A DNA stretch of 64,000 nt from assembly GCA_035532475.1 (NCBI GenBank), contig DATKQY010000008.1, positions 1-64,000 on the forward strand, read 5' to 3'. This stretch comes from DATKQY01 sp035532475 (GTDB lineage: Bacteria > Actinomycetota > Acidimicrobiia > Acidimicrobiales > Bog-793). The notes under the pieces were generated by a model, which saw only the letters and a list, made by a program, of their open reading frames with translations, searched no databases and was not told the DNA's origin. Every line of letters begins with the position of its first letter. The first letter of the stretch is position 1. Both the position numbers and the translations under genes were made by a program. Shown piece after piece: positions 33,056-40,578 of this stretch.

Positions 33056-33754
33056 GTGGCCACCGACGAGCGCCTCGAGCGCCTGCCGCCGAGGGACCTG
33101 CTGCCGGGCGGCGGCCCGACCGTGCCCGGGGACTTCCTCGGGCGCATGCAGCAGCTCACCCGCGCTCTCGCCTACGACCCTTCCAGCTGGACCGACGAGG
33201 CGCGGCGCTTCATCGTCGAGCTCTTCGACGAGCGGGCGCCGACCTGGCACGCGCGCGGCTCGGAGGAGAACCGGGCGCCGCTCGCCGACGCACTGGCCCG
33301 CGGCCAGGTCGCGCCCGGCGGGGCCTGCGTCGAGATCGGCAGCGGCACCGGGCTGCACACGCCGGCCCTCGAGGCCCACTTCGACGAGGTCGTCTCGGTC
33401 GAGATCTCCCCCGAGATGCTCGCGATGACGCCGCCCGGCACGGCGCACCTGCTGCTCGCCGACGCGGCGCGCCTGCCGCTCGCGGCGGGCTCGGTCACCG
33501 CCGTCGTCTGCGTCAACGCCTTCCTCTTCGCCGCGGAGTACGCCCGGGTCCTGCGGCCGGACGGGGCCCTGGTGTTCGTCTCGACGAGCGGTGAGGACAC
33601 CCCGATCTACCTCCCGCCGGACGACGTCGTGGCGGCGTTCCGACGCGTGAGCGCGGGGCGCGAGGCCACGACATCACGAGCCGTCCGGGGCACCTGGACC
33701 GTGGTGCGCCACCCGACCGGGACCGACCACCGGGCGCGGCGTCCGCCCGGATGA
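33056..33754 (+). CDS. Class I SAM-dependent methyltransferase
   Basis: This is a 232-residue protein with a Rossmann methyltransferase core. ACVEIGSGTGLHTPALEAHF is the SAM-binding motif I. VVSVEISPEMLAM is motif II. LADAARLPLAAGSVTAVVCVNAFLFAAEYARVLRPDGALVFVS covers motifs III and IV of the type 11 family. An extra N-terminal helical region (about 1-75) may recognise the substrate. It starts at GTG 33056. Its TGA overlaps the ATG of the M20 peptidase (ATGA, 33751-33754), so both act together. The substrate is unknown. Confidence 0.85.
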   Translation: MATDERLERLPPRDLLPGGGPTVPGDFLGRMQQLTRALAYDPSSWTDEARRFIVELFDERAPTWHARGSEENRAPLADALARGQVAPGGACVEIGSGTGLHTPALEAHFDEVVSVEISPEMLAMTPPGTAHLLLADAARLPLAAGSVTAVVCVNAFLFAAEYARVLRPDGALVFVSTSGEDTPIYLPPDDVVAAFRRVSAGREATTSRAVRGTWTVVRHPTGTDHRARRPPG

Positions 33755-35238
33755 GCACCGAGGAGCCGAGCATGCCCGAGACCGAGGATCCGCCACCCGC
33801 CGGGCGGGGGCGCGCGGTGGCGCCGCCCGACGCCGGCGAGCTGAGCGCGCTCCTCGACCAGCGCTGGGAGCAGGATGTCCTGCCGGCGCTGGCCGAGTAC
33901 ACGCGGATCGGCTGCCTCTCGCCGAGCTTCGACGCCGCCTGGGCGGAGCACGGCCACCTCGACCGCGCCGCCGAGCTGCTGCGGTCGTGGTGCGCGTCGC
34001 GCGCAGTGCCGGGCGCCGCCGTCGAGCTCGTCCGCCTGGAGGGGCGCACCCCGGTCCTCTACGCCGAGATCCCCGCGACCGACCCGACCCGCTCGGGCTC
34101 CACCACTTTGTGCTACGGCCACCTCGACAAGCAACCGCCGCTCGGCACCTGGCGCGAGGGCCTCGACCCTTTCGTCGCCGTGCGCGAAGGCGACCGCCTC
34201 TACGGCCGCGGCACCGCCGACGACGGCTACGCGACCTTCGCCGTCTTCGCCGCGTTGGAGGCGCTCGCCGCCCTCGGCCAGGGGCACGGTCGCTGCGTGA
34301 TGCTGATCGAGGCGAGCGAGGAGAGCGGCAGCCCGGACCTCGAGGCCTACCTCGACCACCTCGCGCCGCGCATCGGCGTCCCGGGGCTCGTGGTCTGCCT
34401 CGACTCCGGTGGCGCCACCTACGACCGGCTCTGGCTGACGAGCTCGCTGCGGGGCAACCTCGTCGCGACCGTGCGGGTGGACGTGCTCAGCGAGGGGGTC
34501 CACAGCGGGATGGCCGGCGGCATCGTCCCCTCGTCGTTCCGCATCGTCCGCCAGCTCATCGCCCGCGTCGAGGACCAGGAGAGCGGGCGGATCCTCCTGC
34601 CCGAGCTCGACGCGGAGATCCCGGCACACCGACGCCGGGAGATCGCCGAGGTCGCCGCCGAGCTCGGCGAGGCGGCCGCCGGCGCCTTCCCGGCGGTGCC
34701 GGGGCTCCGCCTCACGGGCGACTCCCCAGCAGAGCGGCTCGAGAACGTCACCTGGCGCCCGGCGCTCGCGCTCACCGGGCTCGAGGGCGTCCCGCCGCTC
34801 GCCGAGGGCGGCAACGTGCTCCGCCCCTACACCTCGGTCAAGCTGTCGCTCCGCCTCCCGCCGAACTGCGACGCGGCGCGGGCGCTCGCCGCGCTGCAGG
34901 CCGAGCTCACCCGGGACCCCCCCTCGGGCGCGCTGGTGACGTTCAGCGCCGAGCAGCCCGCCGACGGCTGGGACGCCCCGGCGCCGGCGCCCTGGCTGGC
35001 CTCGGCCGTCGACGAGGCGTCGCGCGCCTTCTTCGGCGCACCGTACCGCTCGCTCGGCCTCGGTGGCTCGATCCCCTTCATGGCCTCGCTCGGCCGGCGC
35101 TACCCGGGCGTCCACTTCCTCGCCACGGGCGTGCTCGGACCGGGCTCGAACGCCCACGGGCCGAACGAGTTCCTGCACGTGCCGACCGCCAAGGCGCTCA
35201 CCGCGTGCGTGGCGCACGTCCTCGCGGTCGCGCCGTGA
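33751..35238 (+). CDS. M20-family dipeptidase-like metallohydrolase
   Basis: The 495-residue protein is an M20 exopeptidase of the CNDP/carnosinase-like group, which cleaves dipeptides or N-acyl amino acids with two zinc ions. Ligands and catalytic residues are visible in LCYGHLDKQPP (His, with Asp two residues on), RGTADDGY (bridging Asp), IEASEESGSPD (catalytic Glu and metal Glu) and the late HGPNEFLHV (His). The lid domain is central (LSEGVHSGMAGG). It overlaps the methyltransferase by four bases. The stop lies in the first unit of a 15-bp tandem repeat, giving three in-frame stops. Confidence 0.92.
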   Translation: MSTEEPSMPETEDPPPAGRGRAVAPPDAGELSALLDQRWEQDVLPALAEYTRIGCLSPSFDAAWAEHGHLDRAAELLRSWCASRAVPGAAVELVRLEGRTPVLYAEIPATDPTRSGSTTLCYGHLDKQPPLGTWREGLDPFVAVREGDRLYGRGTADDGYATFAVFAALEALAALGQGHGRCVMLIEASEESGSPDLEAYLDHLAPRIGVPGLVVCLDSGGATYDRLWLTSSLRGNLVATVRVDVLSEGVHSGMAGGIVPSSFRIVRQLIARVEDQESGRILLPELDAEIPAHRRREIAEVAAELGEAAAGAFPAVPGLRLTGDSPAERLENVTWRPALALTGLEGVPPLAEGGNVLRPYTSVKLSLRLPPNCDAARALAALQAELTRDPPSGALVTFSAEQPADGWDAPAPAPWLASAVDEASRAFFGAPYRSLGLGGSIPFMASLGRRYPGVHFLATGVLGPGSNAHGPNEFLHVPTAKALTACVAHVLAVAP

Positions 35239-35271
35239 CCGGTCGCGCCGTGACCGGTCGCGCCGTGACCG
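35227..35271. repeat. Three 15-bp tandem repeats across the M20 stop codon
   Basis: The unit GTCGCGCCGTGACCG occurs three times back to back, followed by a degenerate fourth. It carries the last sense codons and the TGA stop. Because 15 is a multiple of three, all copies repeat the stop in the same frame. Confidence 0.9.
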
Positions 35272-35310
35272 GTCACGAGGTGACGGTGCCGGATCGCGCG
35301 CCGGGGTCGG

Positions 35311-35475
35311 TCAGAGCTCGCCGTCGAAGCTGACGTCGCCGGCGGCGCCGACCTGGGACGGGGGGACCGGCCCGCGGTCGCCCGCGGAAGGCGGGAGGCG
35401 CTGGCGGCCGTCGAGTCGCTCGCGGCCACCACCCGGCCCCGGCGGCGCGTCACGCCGCGGAAGGGGAGGTTTCAT
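35311..35475 (-). CDS. Possible 54-residue proline-rich small protein
   Basis: A short minus-strand frame starts at ATG 35475 (MKPPLPRRDAPP) and ends with QVGAAGDVSFDGEL. It has a GC-rich third codon position like the neighbouring genes. The start abuts the palindrome in front of the MarR gene, so the two could be divergently controlled. No family is recognised. No ribosome binding site precedes it, so translation would be leaderless. It could also be chance. Confidence 0.33.
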   Translation of the reverse strand: MKPPLPRRDAPPGPGGGRERLDGRQRLPPSAGDRGPVPPSQVGAAGDVSFDGEL

Positions 35476-35500
35476 TAGCAGAGCTAATTTGTTATGCTAA
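35475..35500 (+). promoter_or_regulatory. MarR-type operator and promoter
   Basis: TTAGC-AGA-GCTAA (35475-35487) is a perfect inverted repeat in an AT-rich patch. A further GCTAA follows at 35496-35500. TATGCT (35493-35498) resembles a -10 element, which puts transcription close to the ATG at 35505. MarR regulators bind such sites over their own promoters, so autorepression is likely. Confidence 0.55.
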
Positions 35501-35504
35501 GCGC

Positions 35505-35993
35505 ATGCCCGCAGCGACGTCCACGCCCACGAAGACGCCCGGCAAGGGTGCGACCGGCACCCGCGCGCAGCGGGCGGCCGACGAGGAGCTCGGGAGCTCG
35601 CTTCGCATCGCGGTGATGCGCCTGACCCGGCGGCTCCGCGCCGAGCGAAGCGAGCAGACGCTCACGCTGACCCAGCTCTCGGCGCTCTCCTCGCTCCACC
35701 ATCACGGGCCGATCTCGCCTACCGCACTCGCCGAGCTCGAGCGGGTGCAGCCACCGTCGATGACCCGGGTGATCGCGGTCCTCGAGGAGCGCGGTCTCGC
35801 AGAGCGGGCCCCGCACCCGAGCGACCGCCGGCAGTCCCTCATCGCGATCAGCACCGCCGGCCTCGAGCTGATCAAGGAGAACCGCCGCAGGCGCGACGCC
35901 TGGCTGGCGCTCGTCCTGCAGACCCTCACGCCCACCGAGCGCGACACGCTGCGCGCCGCCGTGCCGATCCTGGAGCGCCTGGGAGAGGCATGA
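35505..35993 (+). CDS. MarR family transcriptional regulator
   Basis: The 162-residue protein has a 30-residue Thr/Lys-rich lead and a winged helix-turn-helix. Family marks are SLRIAVMRLTRRLRAE, LTLTQLSALSSLHHHGPISP, LAELERVQPPSMTRVIAVLE (recognition helix) and ERGLAERAPHPSDRRQSLIAIS (wing, Asp-Arg-Arg). Dimer helices close the protein. It probably represses the MFS gene that it overlaps (ATGA at 35990-35993). Small phenolic or antibiotic ligands usually relieve MarR repression. A palindromic operator lies just upstream. Confidence 0.93.
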   Translation: MPAATSTPTKTPGKGATGTRAQRAADEELGSSLRIAVMRLTRRLRAERSEQTLTLTQLSALSSLHHHGPISPTALAELERVQPPSMTRVIAVLEERGLAERAPHPSDRRQSLIAISTAGLELIKENRRRRDAWLALVLQTLTPTERDTLRAAVPILERLGEA

Positions 35994-37333
35994 AATCCAC
36001 GTTCCGATCGCTGCGAGTCCGGAACTACCGGCTCTTCGCGAGCGGCCAGCTCGTCTCGTTGACGGGCACGTGGATGCAGCGGGCCGGCCAGGACTGGCTC
36101 GTCACCCAGCTCGTCCATCCCGCCGGCACCGCGGTCGGGATCACGACCGGCCTGCAGTTCCTCCCGATCCTGCTGTTCGGGTTGAAGGGGGGCGTGATCG
36201 CCGACCGCTTCCCGAAGCGCCGCACCCTGTACGCCACCCAGACGGCGATGGGCCTCGTGGCTCTCGCCCTCGGGCTGCTGGTTCTCGAGCACGCGGTGAC
36301 GCTGCACGAGGTCTACCTCCTGGCCTTCCTGCTCGGCTGCGCCACGGCGGTGGACAACCCGGTCCGCCAGAGCTTCGTCTCCGAGATGGTCGGGCCCGAC
36401 GAGATCGGCAACGCCGTCGGCCTCAACAGCGCGACCTTCAACTCCGCACGGATGGTCGGCCCATCCGTCGCCGGCCTGATGATCGGCACCGTCGGCATCG
36501 CCTGGGTCTTCTTGTCGAACGCCGTCTCCTTCGCGGCGGTGATCTGCGCCCTGGCCGCGATGCGCGAGTCGGAGCTCTTCGCCTCGCCGCGGCTCCCCCG
36601 GGCGAAGGGACAGGTCCGCGAGGGGCTCGCCTACGTCTCGCGCCGCCGCCAGCTCGTGGTCCCGGTCATCCTCATGGGGGTCGTCGGGATGCTCGGCTTC
36701 AACTTCCAGATCACCCTCGTCCTGCTCGACAAGACGGTCTTCCACCGCGGCGCCGCCGCCTACGGCCTGCTGACGTCGCTGCTCGCCGCGGGCTGCGTCG
36801 TCGGCGCGCTGCTCGGTGCGCGGCGGGAGCGGCCGACGCTGCGCCTGCTCCTCGCCGCCGCGCTCGTCTTCGGCCTGCTCGAGACGGTGGCCGCCCTGTC
36901 GCCGAGCTACGTCGCCCTCGGCGCGATCCTCGTGCCGATCGGGCTCGTCTCGATGCTGCTCACGACCACCGCCAACTCGACCGTCCAGCTCAATTCCGAT
37001 CCGGTGATGCGCGGCCGGGTGATGGGTCTCTACATGCTCGTCTTCGCCGGCACGACACCGATCGGCGCCCCGCTCGTCGGCTGGATGTCCCAGGTGCTCG
37101 GGGCGCGCTGGGGCCTGCTCGTCGGCGGCGTCGCGAGCCTCGCCGTCGCCGCCTGCCTCGTCGTCGTGCTGCGCCGGCGCGGCCCCGTCCCGGCGGGGGT
37201 CCAGGGCGCGCTGGCACGGCCGGTCGAGCTCGAGGTGGGGCCGAACGAGGTCCCGCTGGCCCCGGCCGTCACCGCCTTCGCACCGCTCGAGGGCGGGGTC
37301 GACGGGCCGATCGGCGTGGCGGGCCACCGCTAG
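35990..37333 (+). CDS. MFS transporter of the enterobactin-exporter (DHA3) type
   Basis: This is a 447-residue major-facilitator protein with about 12 membrane helices. LRVRNYRLFASGQLVSLTGTWMQ is the family start. Typical DHA3 marks include GGVIADRFPKRRTLYATQ (motif A-like loop) and VDNPVRQSFVSEMVG. A third is NAVGLNSATFNSARMVGPSVAGL. The family exports siderophores, macrolides or drugs. It is the target gene of the MarR regulator ahead of it. The C-terminal tail is soluble and Ala/Val rich. It converges on the aldo/keto reductase gene, 18 bases apart. Confidence 0.93.
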   Translation: MKSTFRSLRVRNYRLFASGQLVSLTGTWMQRAGQDWLVTQLVHPAGTAVGITTGLQFLPILLFGLKGGVIADRFPKRRTLYATQTAMGLVALALGLLVLEHAVTLHEVYLLAFLLGCATAVDNPVRQSFVSEMVGPDEIGNAVGLNSATFNSARMVGPSVAGLMIGTVGIAWVFLSNAVSFAAVICALAAMRESELFASPRLPRAKGQVREGLAYVSRRRQLVVPVILMGVVGMLGFNFQITLVLLDKTVFHRGAAAYGLLTSLLAAGCVVGALLGARRERPTLRLLLAAALVFGLLETVAALSPSYVALGAILVPIGLVSMLLTTTANSTVQLNSDPVMRGRVMGLYMLVFAGTTPIGAPLVGWMSQVLGARWGLLVGGVASLAVAACLVVVLRRRGPVPAGVQGALARPVELEVGPNEVPLAPAVTAFAPLEGGVDGPIGVAGHR

Positions 37334-37351
37334 CGGGCCCGGCCGCGCGCC

Positions 37352-38365
37352 TCAGGCGGGCGGGGCGACCGGGCCGGTCCCGGCGCCGGTCCGCTCGACC
37401 GCCTCCGCGATCTCGGCGAGGTCCTTCTCGTCGAGCGCGAGCGAGGCGGCGCCGATCCAGCCGTCGACCTGCCCGGGGCTTCGCGCCCCGACGATGGCGC
37501 CGGTGACGCCGGGGAAGGCGAGCGTCCAGCCGATGGCGAGCGCGCCGACACCGACGCCGTGGCGCTCCGCGACCGGGCGCAGGGCGTCGACGAGGGCGAG
37601 GTTGCGGGTGAGGGCGTCGCCCTGGAACTCGGCGCTGCGCTTGCGCCAGTCGTCATCGGCGAGGCCGGCGACGCGCGCCGGGGTGAACGAGCCGCTGAGC
37701 AGCCCGGACTGCATCGGGCTGTAGACGATCACGCCGGTCTCGTGGGCGGCGCACCAGGGGATGACGTCCGCACCGGCGTTGCGGTTGACCAGCGAGAACG
37801 GCGGCTGGAGCGAGTCGACGTGGCCCAGCGCCTCGGCCTGGCCCAGCTGTTCGGCGTGGTGGTTGGACAGGCCGGCGGCGCGGATCTTGCCCTGCTGCTT
37901 GAACTCCAAGAACAGGCCCCAGTAGTCCTCGAGGGGCGTGCCGTCCTCGGCCGGCCAGTGCATCTGGTAGAGGTCGATGCGGTCGACCTTCAGCCGCCGG
38001 AGGCTGGCGTCGAGCTCGGCTCGAAGGCCCGAGAGCTCGCCGTAGCGGCGCGTCGGGCCCATCGGGTTGGCGGGGTCGGAGTAGACGCCCGCCTTGGTGA
38101 AGACGTAGGGGCGGTCCGCCTCGGGGATCTCCGCGACCGCGCGGGCGACCACCTCCTCGGAGTGGCCGAGGCCGTACGCGGCGGCGGTATCGATCCAGTT
38201 GATGCCCGAGTCGACGGCGTGGCGGATGCCCGCCACCGACGCGTCGTCGTCCTGCGGCCCCCAGCCGAACGCCCAGCCTCCGCCGCCGATCGCCCAGGCG
38301 CCGAAGCCGACGCGGGTGATGTCCATGCCGGTGCGGCCGAGCGGCCGCGTGGGGAGTGCAGTCAT
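37352..38365 (-). CDS. Aldo/keto reductase
   Basis: The 337-residue NADPH-dependent reductase has a TIM-barrel fold. The catalytic tetrad is visible: Asp in NWIDTAAAYG with Tyr five residues on, Lys in VFTKAG, and His in YQMHWPAEDGTP. The cofactor site is in GVGALAIGWTLAFPGVTGAIVGARSPGQV. It starts at ATG 38365 behind a strong GAGGAGGG site. It lies downstream of the aldehyde dehydrogenase and exported protein on the same strand, with a 165-base gap, so it may have its own promoter. The substrate is a carbonyl compound of unknown type. Confidence 0.93.
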   Translation of the reverse strand: MTALPTRPLGRTGMDITRVGFGAWAIGGGGWAFGWGPQDDDASVAGIRHAVDSGINWIDTAAAYGLGHSEEVVARAVAEIPEADRPYVFTKAGVYSDPANPMGPTRRYGELSGLRAELDASLRRLKVDRIDLYQMHWPAEDGTPLEDYWGLFLEFKQQGKIRAAGLSNHHAEQLGQAEALGHVDSLQPPFSLVNRNAGADVIPWCAAHETGVIVYSPMQSGLLSGSFTPARVAGLADDDWRKRSAEFQGDALTRNLALVDALRPVAERHGVGVGALAIGWTLAFPGVTGAIVGARSPGQVDGWIGAASLALDEKDLAEIAEAVERTGAGTGPVAPPA

Positions 38366-38530
38366 GGTCCCTCCTCGATGCGCTGGATCGGGTTGCGGTG
38401 GTTCGGGGTGGCGGCGGACCGGTGCCACGACCAGGGCCCTGTTCCCGACCCTACCGTCGGAGCCGGCAGGCCCGCCCGCCGACGCGCCGCCGGGCGAGGT
38501 CCGTGCGAGCGGGGCCGGCCGTGGCGCCGG

Positions 38531-39010
38531 TCAGCCGGTGAAGACCGGGAACGACGACAGGTCGAGGTCGTAGTGCCTCGTCGCGCCGCCCGACCGGTAG
38601 GCCACCTGGATCAGGCTGAACAGCTCGCCGTGCGCGGTCCTCCGCGGCCGCGACAGGCGCGCCGTCGCCAGGTAGCCGTGGAACCTCCCGGCCGCGCAGT
38701 TCGGCCTGCAGTCGTTCAGGACGAGCGTCGACCTGCCCGTCGCGCCGCGCGCGGTCCAGGCGCTCCAGCTGATCGAGGTGAGGTGGGCGTTGGCGTCCGC
38801 GCACGCCAGCACGAAGCTCCTCGGCCTCAGCACGAGCTTGCCGCTGCACGCGGGGAGCCTCGTCGCGCTGGACGAGCCCGGACGTGCCGCCGAAGCGGCC
38901 GATCCTGCCGGCGCGAGACCGGGGACGATGGCGAGCGCCGAGGTCAGCCCGAGGGCGGCGAGGCCGAAGCGGCGGTGCCGGACGGCGCCGGCCTCACCAG
39001 GATGCGGCAA
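38531..39010 (-). CDS. Small exported protein
   Basis: This is a 159-residue protein with a signal peptide (RHRRFGLAALGLTSALAIVPGLAPAGSAASA). The secreted part contains four Cys (ACSGK, LACADAN, LNDCRPNC) and Trp/Tyr-rich strands (SISWSAWTARG, IQVAYRSGG). I do not recognise it. The conserved frame starts at TTG 39010, which overlaps the end of the aldehyde dehydrogenase by 17 bases, so translation is coupled. GTG 39058 would add only non-signal sequence. Confidence 0.72.
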   Translation of the reverse strand: MPHPGEAGAVRHRRFGLAALGLTSALAIVPGLAPAGSAASAARPGSSSATRLPACSGKLVLRPRSFVLACADANAHLTSISWSAWTARGATGRSTLVLNDCRPNCAAGRFHGYLATARLSRPRRTAHGELFSLIQVAYRSGGATRHYDLDLSSFPVFTG

Positions 39011-40466
39011 TGTACTTGGCTTCGAGGTACTCGAGCATTCCCTCGTGGCCGCCCTCACGGCCGAGACCGCTCTGCTTCACGCCGCCGAAGGGCGCCGCGG
39101 GGTCAGAGACGAGGCCGCGGTTGAGCCCCACCATCCCGCTCTCGATGCGCTCCGCGACCCGAAGGCCCCGGGCGAGATCGCGGGTGTACACGTAGGAGAC
39201 GAGGCCGAACTCGGTGTCGTTCGCCATCTCCACCGCCTCGTCCTCGGTCTCGAACGGGACGATCGGCGCCACCGGGCCGAAGATCTCGTTCGCGAGGATC
39301 TCGGCGCCGGGGGCCACCCCGGTAAGCACGGTCGCCGGAAAGAACCACCCCCGCCCGTCCGGGACGGCGCCGCCGACGAGGGCGCGCGCGCCGCCGTCCA
39401 GGGCGGAGCCGACGAGCTCGACGACCTTGGCCCGGCTCGGCTCGTTGACGAGCGGCCCGAGGTCGACGCTCTCGTCCAGACCGGGCCCCATCTTGAGCTT
39501 GCCCATCGCCGCGGCGAAGCGGCTGGAGAACTCGTCCGCGACAGACGCGTGCACGTAGAAGCGGTTCGCCGCGGTGCACGCCTCCCCGCCGTTGCGCATC
39601 TTCGCGATCATCGCCCCCTCGACGGCCGCGTCGAGGTCGGCGTCTCCGAAGACGACGAACGGCGCGTTGCCGCCGAGCTCCATCGAGCAGTTGAGGATGC
39701 CCGGCGCGGCGGTCTGCAGCAGCGTCCTGCCGACCTCCGTCGAGCCGGTGAAGGAGAGCTTGCGCACCCGCGGGTCCGCCAGCATCGCCCCCACGACCTT
39801 CGACGCGTGGCTCGAGGCGAAGACGTTCACGACGCCGGCCGGCACACCGGCCTCCTCCAGGATCGCCGCGATGCGAAGCGCGGTGAGCGGCGTCTCGGTC
39901 GCCGGCTTGCAGACCACCGCGCAGCCGGCGGCGAGGGCCGGACCGATCTTGCGCGTGAGCATCGCGGCCGGGAAGTTCCAGGGCGTGACGAGCACCGCGA
40001 CGCCGATCGGCTGGTGCACCACGAGGATGCGGTTCGTCCCGCTCGGTGCGGTGGCGATCTCGCCCGTGTTCCGCACCGCCTCCTCGGAGAACCAGCGGAA
40101 GAACTCCGCCGCGTACGCGACCTCGCCGCGCGCGTCGCGAAGCGTCTTGCCGTTCTCGAGCACGATCAGCCCGGCGAGCTCCTCGGCGTTCGCCTTCATC
40201 AGCTCGAACGCCCGCCGCAGCACCTCGCCGCGCTCGCGCGGCGGCCGGGCCGACCAGGCGGGGATGGCGTCGTGCGCCACCGCGACGGCCCGGAGCGCGT
40301 CGTCGACCGTGGCGTCCGCCACCGTCACGAGCGTCTCGCCCGTCGCGGGGTCGGCGACGGCGACGCGCGCCCCGTCGCCGGCCTCGACCCACTTCCCCCC
40401 GATGTAGCAGTCGGTCGGGACGTCCCGGAGGAGTGCGGCCCTTCGCTCGTCGATCGCCGTCGTCAT
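38994..40466 (-). CDS. gabD: Succinate-semialdehyde dehydrogenase-type aldehyde dehydrogenase
   Basis: The 490-residue enzyme oxidises an aldehyde to the acid with NAD(P). Catalytic Cys297 (GEACTAANRFYV) and Glu263 (SMELGGNAPF) are present. So are the cofactor motifs VTPWNFPAAMLTRKIGPALAAGC and LSFTGSTEVGRTL. VPTDCYIGGKWVEA and KQSGLGREGGHEGMLEYLEAKY fit the GabD group. The start is ATG 40466 after GGAGGT. It follows the E1-alpha-like gene by 112 bases. In the proposed catabolic region it could oxidise the aldehyde set free by the FAD enzyme or reductases. Confidence 0.9.
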   Translation of the reverse strand: MTTAIDERRAALLRDVPTDCYIGGKWVEAGDGARVAVADPATGETLVTVADATVDDALRAVAVAHDAIPAWSARPPRERGEVLRRAFELMKANAEELAGLIVLENGKTLRDARGEVAYAAEFFRWFSEEAVRNTGEIATAPSGTNRILVVHQPIGVAVLVTPWNFPAAMLTRKIGPALAAGCAVVCKPATETPLTALRIAAILEEAGVPAGVVNVFASSHASKVVGAMLADPRVRKLSFTGSTEVGRTLLQTAAPGILNCSMELGGNAPFVVFGDADLDAAVEGAMIAKMRNGGEACTAANRFYVHASVADEFSSRFAAAMGKLKMGPGLDESVDLGPLVNEPSRAKVVELVGSALDGGARALVGGAVPDGRGWFFPATVLTGVAPGAEILANEIFGPVAPIVPFETEDEAVEMANDTEFGLVSYVYTRDLARGLRVAERIESGMVGLNRGLVSDPAAPFGGVKQSGLGREGGHEGMLEYLEAKYIAASW

Positions 40467-40578
40467 CGAAGTGACCTCCTCGCGCCCGCCACTGTCGGGG
40501 AGGGCGATGGTAGTGCCGGGTACCCCACGGTATCGGCCGCGGGGAGGCGCACGTGCCCGACCGGCGCCTGCGACGGGG

